A stretch of 64,000 bases of DNA from Verticillium longisporum (lineage: Eukaryota > Ascomycota > Sordariomycetes > Glomerellales > Plectosphaerellaceae): the NCBI GenBank assembly GCA_019188255.1, contig JAETXT010000005.1, forward strand, positions 4,898,001-4,962,000, read 5' to 3'. The position numbers and the translations under genes are program-made. Below are positions 60,177 to 64,000 of the stretch, in pieces. Every line of letters starts with the position of its first letter. The first letter of the stretch is position 1. The notes beneath the pieces were generated by a model, which had not been told where the DNA came from, did no database searches, and saw nothing but the letters and a program-made list of their open reading frames with translations.

Positions 60177-61063
60177 TCAGCCCCAGTTGATGCCCAAGAA
60201 CTTGACCTTTGACTTGTTGGGGTTATTGGGATCGGTATCGGCGTTCTCCAGGTAAATTCTCTGGTGCCCCCGGACATCTAGATAAAGGTACTTGTAGTCA
60301 TAGGAGCTCTGACCTGCTGGCCTGATCATGTGGATATGCACATGGCCGGTGTTCAGGGGCCCTTCGACCTGGACACTGTTAGTTTGACCTTCAAAAGCCA
60401 TATGAGAACAGACCCAACGTACGTAGAACTTCATCTGGAAGTGATCGTTACCCTTGGCATCCTTGTGCTCCGACGACCTGGGAACAATCAGTCTAGGGCC
60501 GACCACAGTGGTGCACCATATCAACGTACGCCAGAGGACGGGAGCGCCGCCACTTGTTCATGGTTTCTTCTCCGTGCGCCATGATCTTCTTCGCATCGCC
60601 GAGAAGCTCGAGGCACCTGGGATCCTTCTTGATCCTGTCGGTCGCAAGGTTAAAGTAGACTGTCTTGCTGTTGGGAGAAAAGACGTCGGTGTATAGTACA
60701 TAACCCACACCACCCTGGTGCCATGTCAGTTCTCGTACCCAACCAAGTCAAGGGAAGGCCCTGGCTCAGGGCCATCGATGGGCCAAGAAGACGAACCGTC
60801 AAGACTAGACCCGCGATGATCATGCCAAAGTTGAAGCTCTGCTGCGTGGCCCTGCCCGCCTTCTCGGCAGCAGAGAGCTTCGACCACGGCACATGTCCGT
60901 CGTCGTTGAAGGGGGTCACTCTCCTCCTCTTGGGTTCCTGCGGGGTGGTGCCGAGGCCGGTCTGCGTCGCATAGTGTCGTTGGAGGAGGAATGGTTGCAA
61001 TTGGGGGGCGTGGCTGATGGTGGTCGGCGTGCGGGTCGCGAGCGCGCTGGTGGGAATCTTCAT
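60177..61063 (-). CDS. TIM21: Mitochondrial import inner membrane translocase subunit Tim21
   Basis: Links the TOM and TIM23 complexes during presequence import. 232 aa from complement exons 60797-61063, 60530-60714, 60423-60477 and 60177-60368. Introns are 82, 52 and 54 bp, all GT-AG. The N-terminus is a basic Ser/Thr-rich presequence ending near LLQRHYATQ. Conserved features in order are VTPFNDDGHVPWSKLSAAEK, a single membrane span (FGMIIAGLVLTGGVGYVLYT), DVFSPNSKTVYFN, MAHGEETMNKWRRSRP, VEGPLNTGHV and the C-terminal IYLENAD to FLGINWG. A longer frame reaching 61612 is not needed. Its start lies 424 bp from the divergent GLO3 start, so the two may share a promoter region. Confidence 0.93.
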
Positions 61064-61486
61064 CCTGGCGAGAGGGCGGCGGCCATTGTACAATGGCACC
61101 GAGACTGATGAATAGGCGGTTGAGCTCCGGGGTGCGAAGCTACATGGACGTCGAATCCACGAGCTGCGACAAGCTCTACGGGCAGAGAACGGAAAGGTCG
61201 TGACCGCCTTTGGCAGAACCCGCCATGTGGAGAGGCAGAGCGCGCTAGTGCCGTATGCGGTTAGTGCGGCCCCTACATGCCACTTCTCGACATCCAGTTG
61301 CCCCCCCCTTGCCGTCAGGACAGGAGCAACTACTGAACTTGGGACACGAACGCGGTCTCGATATCGTCTCTTGATCTCTCCGCGACTCACGAGTGACAGC
61401 AGAATATTTCGGCTGTCGGCGACCCAAGACGAACCTCGAACCACCAACAAACTCGATCTGATACTGGCCAAAGCCTCACCGCCATC

Positions 61487-63289
61487 ATGAGTGCCCTGGC
61501 TTCGAAGCAGGAGTCGCAGAAGATCTTCGAGAAATTGAAGACGAAGCAGGCCAACAAGGTAAGGTCTCACACAGCATGCTACTTGTCGCGTGGGTACCAG
61601 TCTGACTGACATGCTTCCTCACATAGGTCTGCTTCGACTGTGGCTCCAAGCACCCTACCTGGACCTCTGTCCCCTTTGGCATCTACCTCTGCCTCGACTG
61701 CTCCTCGAATCACCGCAACCTCGGTGTGCATATTTCCTTTGTCCGCTCTACCAACCTCGACCGTACGTCTCGCGCCCGACCCGACACTCACTCTTCCGAG
61801 GAGAAACCTACCGAGGAGAAACCTAGACTAACGCGCCTTTAGAGTGGCAATGGGAGCAGCTGCGCATGATGAAGGTCGGCGGTAACGAGTCTGCGACCAA
61901 GTTCTTCCAGCAGAACGGCGGCACCGCAGCTCTCAACAGCAAAGACTCCAAGACCAAGTACCAGTCGAGCGCCGCCGTCAAGTACAAAGAGGAGCTCAAG
62001 AGGCGAGCGGCAAGGGATGCTAAGGAGTACGCGACACCCAGAACCATCCCTCTTCTCCAGGGATGCTCCCTTTTTTTCTGGGCCATGCTGACACGTGCTT
62101 TTTCTCTCTAGATACCCCCACGAGGTGGTCATCACCGACGCCGTCGAGGAGAACGGCAGCGCCACGCCCTCGGGTGCCGACGAAGACGACTTCTTCTCCT
62201 CCTGGGACAAGCCCGCTATCAAGAAGCCGACGCCGCCCATCTCGCGCACGAGCACCCCGCCCGTCATCGGCCGCACCTCGTCTCCGCTGTCGGCCGGCGG
62301 CCTCTCCGCGCCCAAGGACATCTCGCGCTCCGCCTCGCCCCTCGCCAAGCCCGACGGCAGCGCCGCTGCCGCCAAGCCAGCCGCCAGCCGCATCACCTCA
62401 TCGGCGGCCCTGCGCAAGACGACGACGACGACAAGCGGCCCCCGCAAGGCCAGCGTCCTCGGCGCGAAGAAGGGGCCCAAGCTCGGGGCCAAGAAGGTGA
62501 CGGCCGACCTCATCGACTTTGACGAGGCCGAGAAGAAGGCCAAGGAGGAGGCCGAGCGCATCGAGAAGCTGGGCTACGACCCCGAGGCCGAGGAGGAGGC
62601 CGAGAAGGCCAAGGTCATCAAGCCGGAGCCCAGCCTCGCCTCGCCCGCCGTGCCCAAGGGCGACTACGGCTCCTCAAGCCACACCCGGCAAAAGTCCGAG
62701 ACGGGGCGCCTCGGCATGGGCATGCAGAGGCTCGGCTTCGGCCAGGTCGGCGGCGGCGGCAACAAGGCGGCGCCCGCCAAGAAGGCGGCCGCGGGCTTTG
62801 GCTCTGTGGGTCCCATCAAGGCTGCTGCAGAAGGTGAGTCTCCGTTCTCTTTGCGCCTCGGTTCTCGTCACACGCCTTGCCGTCCCACTGTCTCCTCCTT
62901 TGTATGTATGCATTGCACACGCGCGCCGCTCACTAACCTGTTCCCTACCAGACCAAGACGAGACGTACGCGCGCAGCAAGTTTGGCGGCCAAAAGGGCAT
63001 CTCCTCGGACGAGTTCTTCGGCAAGGGCTCCTTCGACCCGAACCAGCAGGCCGAGGCCAAGACGCGCCTGCAGGGCTTCGAGGGCGCGTCGGCCATCTCG
63101 TCCAACGCCTACTTTGGCCGCCCCGAGGACGAGCCGGCCGAGGAGTACGGCGACCTCGAGTCGGCGGCCAAGGACTTTGTCCGCAAGTTTGGCATCACGG
63201 CCGGCGACGACCTCGAGAACCTCAGCAACATGGCCGGCGAGGTCGGCGGACGGCTGCAGGGCGCCATTCGCGCGTACCTCGGCAGCTGA
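61487..63289 (+). CDS. GLO3: ArfGAP Glo3 (COPI vesicle GTPase-activating protein)
   Basis: Stimulates GTP hydrolysis by Arf1 on COPI vesicles in Golgi-to-ER retrieval. 483 aa from exons 61487-61558, 61627-61762, 61843-62026, 62112-62833 and 62952-63289. The ArfGAP zinc finger is [20 protein letters not shown] followed by CLDCSSNHR, giving CxxC-x16-CxxC, and the catalytic Arg finger lies in that HRNLG. The middle is Ser/Pro/Lys-rich with a basic coatomer-binding type stretch. The C-terminal Glo3 motif is present ([13 protein letters not shown], then [12 protein letters not shown]). A Glu/Ala-rich coiled segment ([20 protein letters not shown]) precedes it. Confident assignment. Confidence 0.95.
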
Positions 63290-63867
63290 GCGGTGTTCGC
63301 ACCGCGTGTCTTGTGCGTAGCGGGGGGGCGGGAGAGGAGATGGGTGAAAGTACGGATGCTGGGAAGGAGAGAGAGAGGAGATGAAAAGGGGGGCAGGTGA
63401 AGGCGGGAGGCGCGGCAGCATAGTTCCTTTAATGAGAGACGTGTTTTCTTGTCCCAGACTGGCTTTTCTGGTGGGCTGCGTCCGGGCTGCGCTGAGCTGA
63501 GAGGCAGAAGCTCAAGAAACGGACTACGGCAGCAGTGGTCATGTGGCGGTGCATCAGGCCGAGATGAGAGGACGCACAAACAGAAAAACGAGTCAGGCAT
63601 GGGTCATGAAAACGAGATAGACTATCCTTAAAGCCCAATGTTTGCTTCCACACCCACGTTCGCAGAAGAGACAACAAGCGAAGCAGCAAAGGGAGAATGG
63701 CGATGATTTTTTAAAATTTGTTGTTGATTCATTCGAGTGTACAAGTCTTTACTATGCAGGTCAATCATACCACACGCGCTTCGTCTAGATGCCTCTCTCT
63801 CTCTCTCTCTCTCTCTTGCTCTCCTGCGGTTCATTCGAGCGACACCCTTTCCTTTCCTCTCAGCAGC
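63290..63867. other. Convergent intergenic region
   Basis: 3' ends of GLO3 and of the gene entering from the right edge. A CT microsatellite is at 63791-63816. Nothing else seen. Confidence 0.5.
63791..63816. repeat. (CT)n microsatellite
   Basis: About 12 CT units in the likely 3' UTR of the right-edge gene. Confidence 0.95.
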
Positions 63868-64000
63868 TTACAGCTTCGCGACGACCATCTGCTTGCCCTT
63901 GTTTATCCACGCAACACCGTCGTTGACGAGCTCGTCGACGACGGCCTTGGCGGGGAGCTGCTTGTTGACGACGGCGGCGGCCTTGCCCATGAGGAAAGGG
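63868..64000 (-). CDS. C-terminal end of an unidentified protein, possibly nitronate monooxygenase-like (partial)
   Basis: An open frame enters from the right edge and ends with TAA at 63868-63870. The 43 residues include MGKAAAVVNKQLPAKAVVDE and end INKGKQMVVAKL. The pattern LPAKxVVDELVNDGVxWINKG and the final AKL resemble the C-terminal helix and tail of 2-nitropropane dioxygenase/nitronate monooxygenase proteins, but the stretch is too short to be sure. AKL at the end is a possible peroxisomal PTS1. That it is coding is likely; the family is a guess. Confidence 0.55.
   Translation of the reverse strand, partial: PFLMGKAAAVVNKQLPAKAVVDELVNDGVAWINKGKQMVVAKL

Noticed and set aside
60650..61612. 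320-aa minus-strand frame as the full first exon of TIM21
   Set aside because: The part upstream of 61063 has no homology to Tim21 and overlaps the GLO3 start. The ATG at 61063 already gives a normal presequence.

Overview
The window is nuclear DNA of a filamentous ascomycete, most likely a Sordariomycete and possibly in the Hypocreales. The evidence is short GT-AG introns (mostly 44 to 120 bp), GC-rich codon use and fungal families such as Sec62, CreA, Glo3, Tim21, a fungal rhodopsin-domain protein, a fungal STAND N-terminal domain and a fungal SLATT domain. All calls come from reading frames, splice signals and remembered family motifs. No database search was run.

Layout. 1-20.8 kb is a housekeeping block: a gene tail, SEC62, a BTB-bromodomain protein, a GPI-anchored Cys-rich wall protein, an MFS sugar transporter, a cluster of tRNA-Trp-like genes around a small MITE-like element, an ABC-F ATPase, a lipid kinase with in-frame 12-bp repeats, and TRM1. 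20.8-29.8 kb is accessory: more AT-rich, with a broken F-box/ankyrin relic, an aminoglycoside-phosphotransferase-like pseudogene stopped by two TAA codons, dispersed repeats that include a piece of a neighbouring exon, an intact gene with a fungal STAND N-terminal domain and a SLATT-domain membrane protein. 29.8-60.2 kb is very gene-poor. It holds only a RAD51-family gene, creA with a long pyrimidine-rich leader, a Pth11-like fungal rhodopsin gene and a relic of an FAD-linked oxidase. 60.2-64 kb returns to housekeeping genes: TIM21, GLO3 and the tail of another gene.

How the genes relate. There are no operons. SEC62 (ER import), TIM21 (mitochondrial import), GLO3 (COPI retrieval) and TRM1 (tRNA methylation, probably both nuclear and mitochondrial) are core functions. 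CreA and the sugar transporter belong to carbon use, but they lie 33 kb apart. The STAND-N and SLATT genes are adjacent in the accessory block. Both families are linked to self/non-self or conflict signalling, so this is the best candidate for an undescribed system. The most unusual single sequence is a third tRNA-Trp copy interrupted by a clean 54-bp insertion bounded by GTAAGT and CAG.
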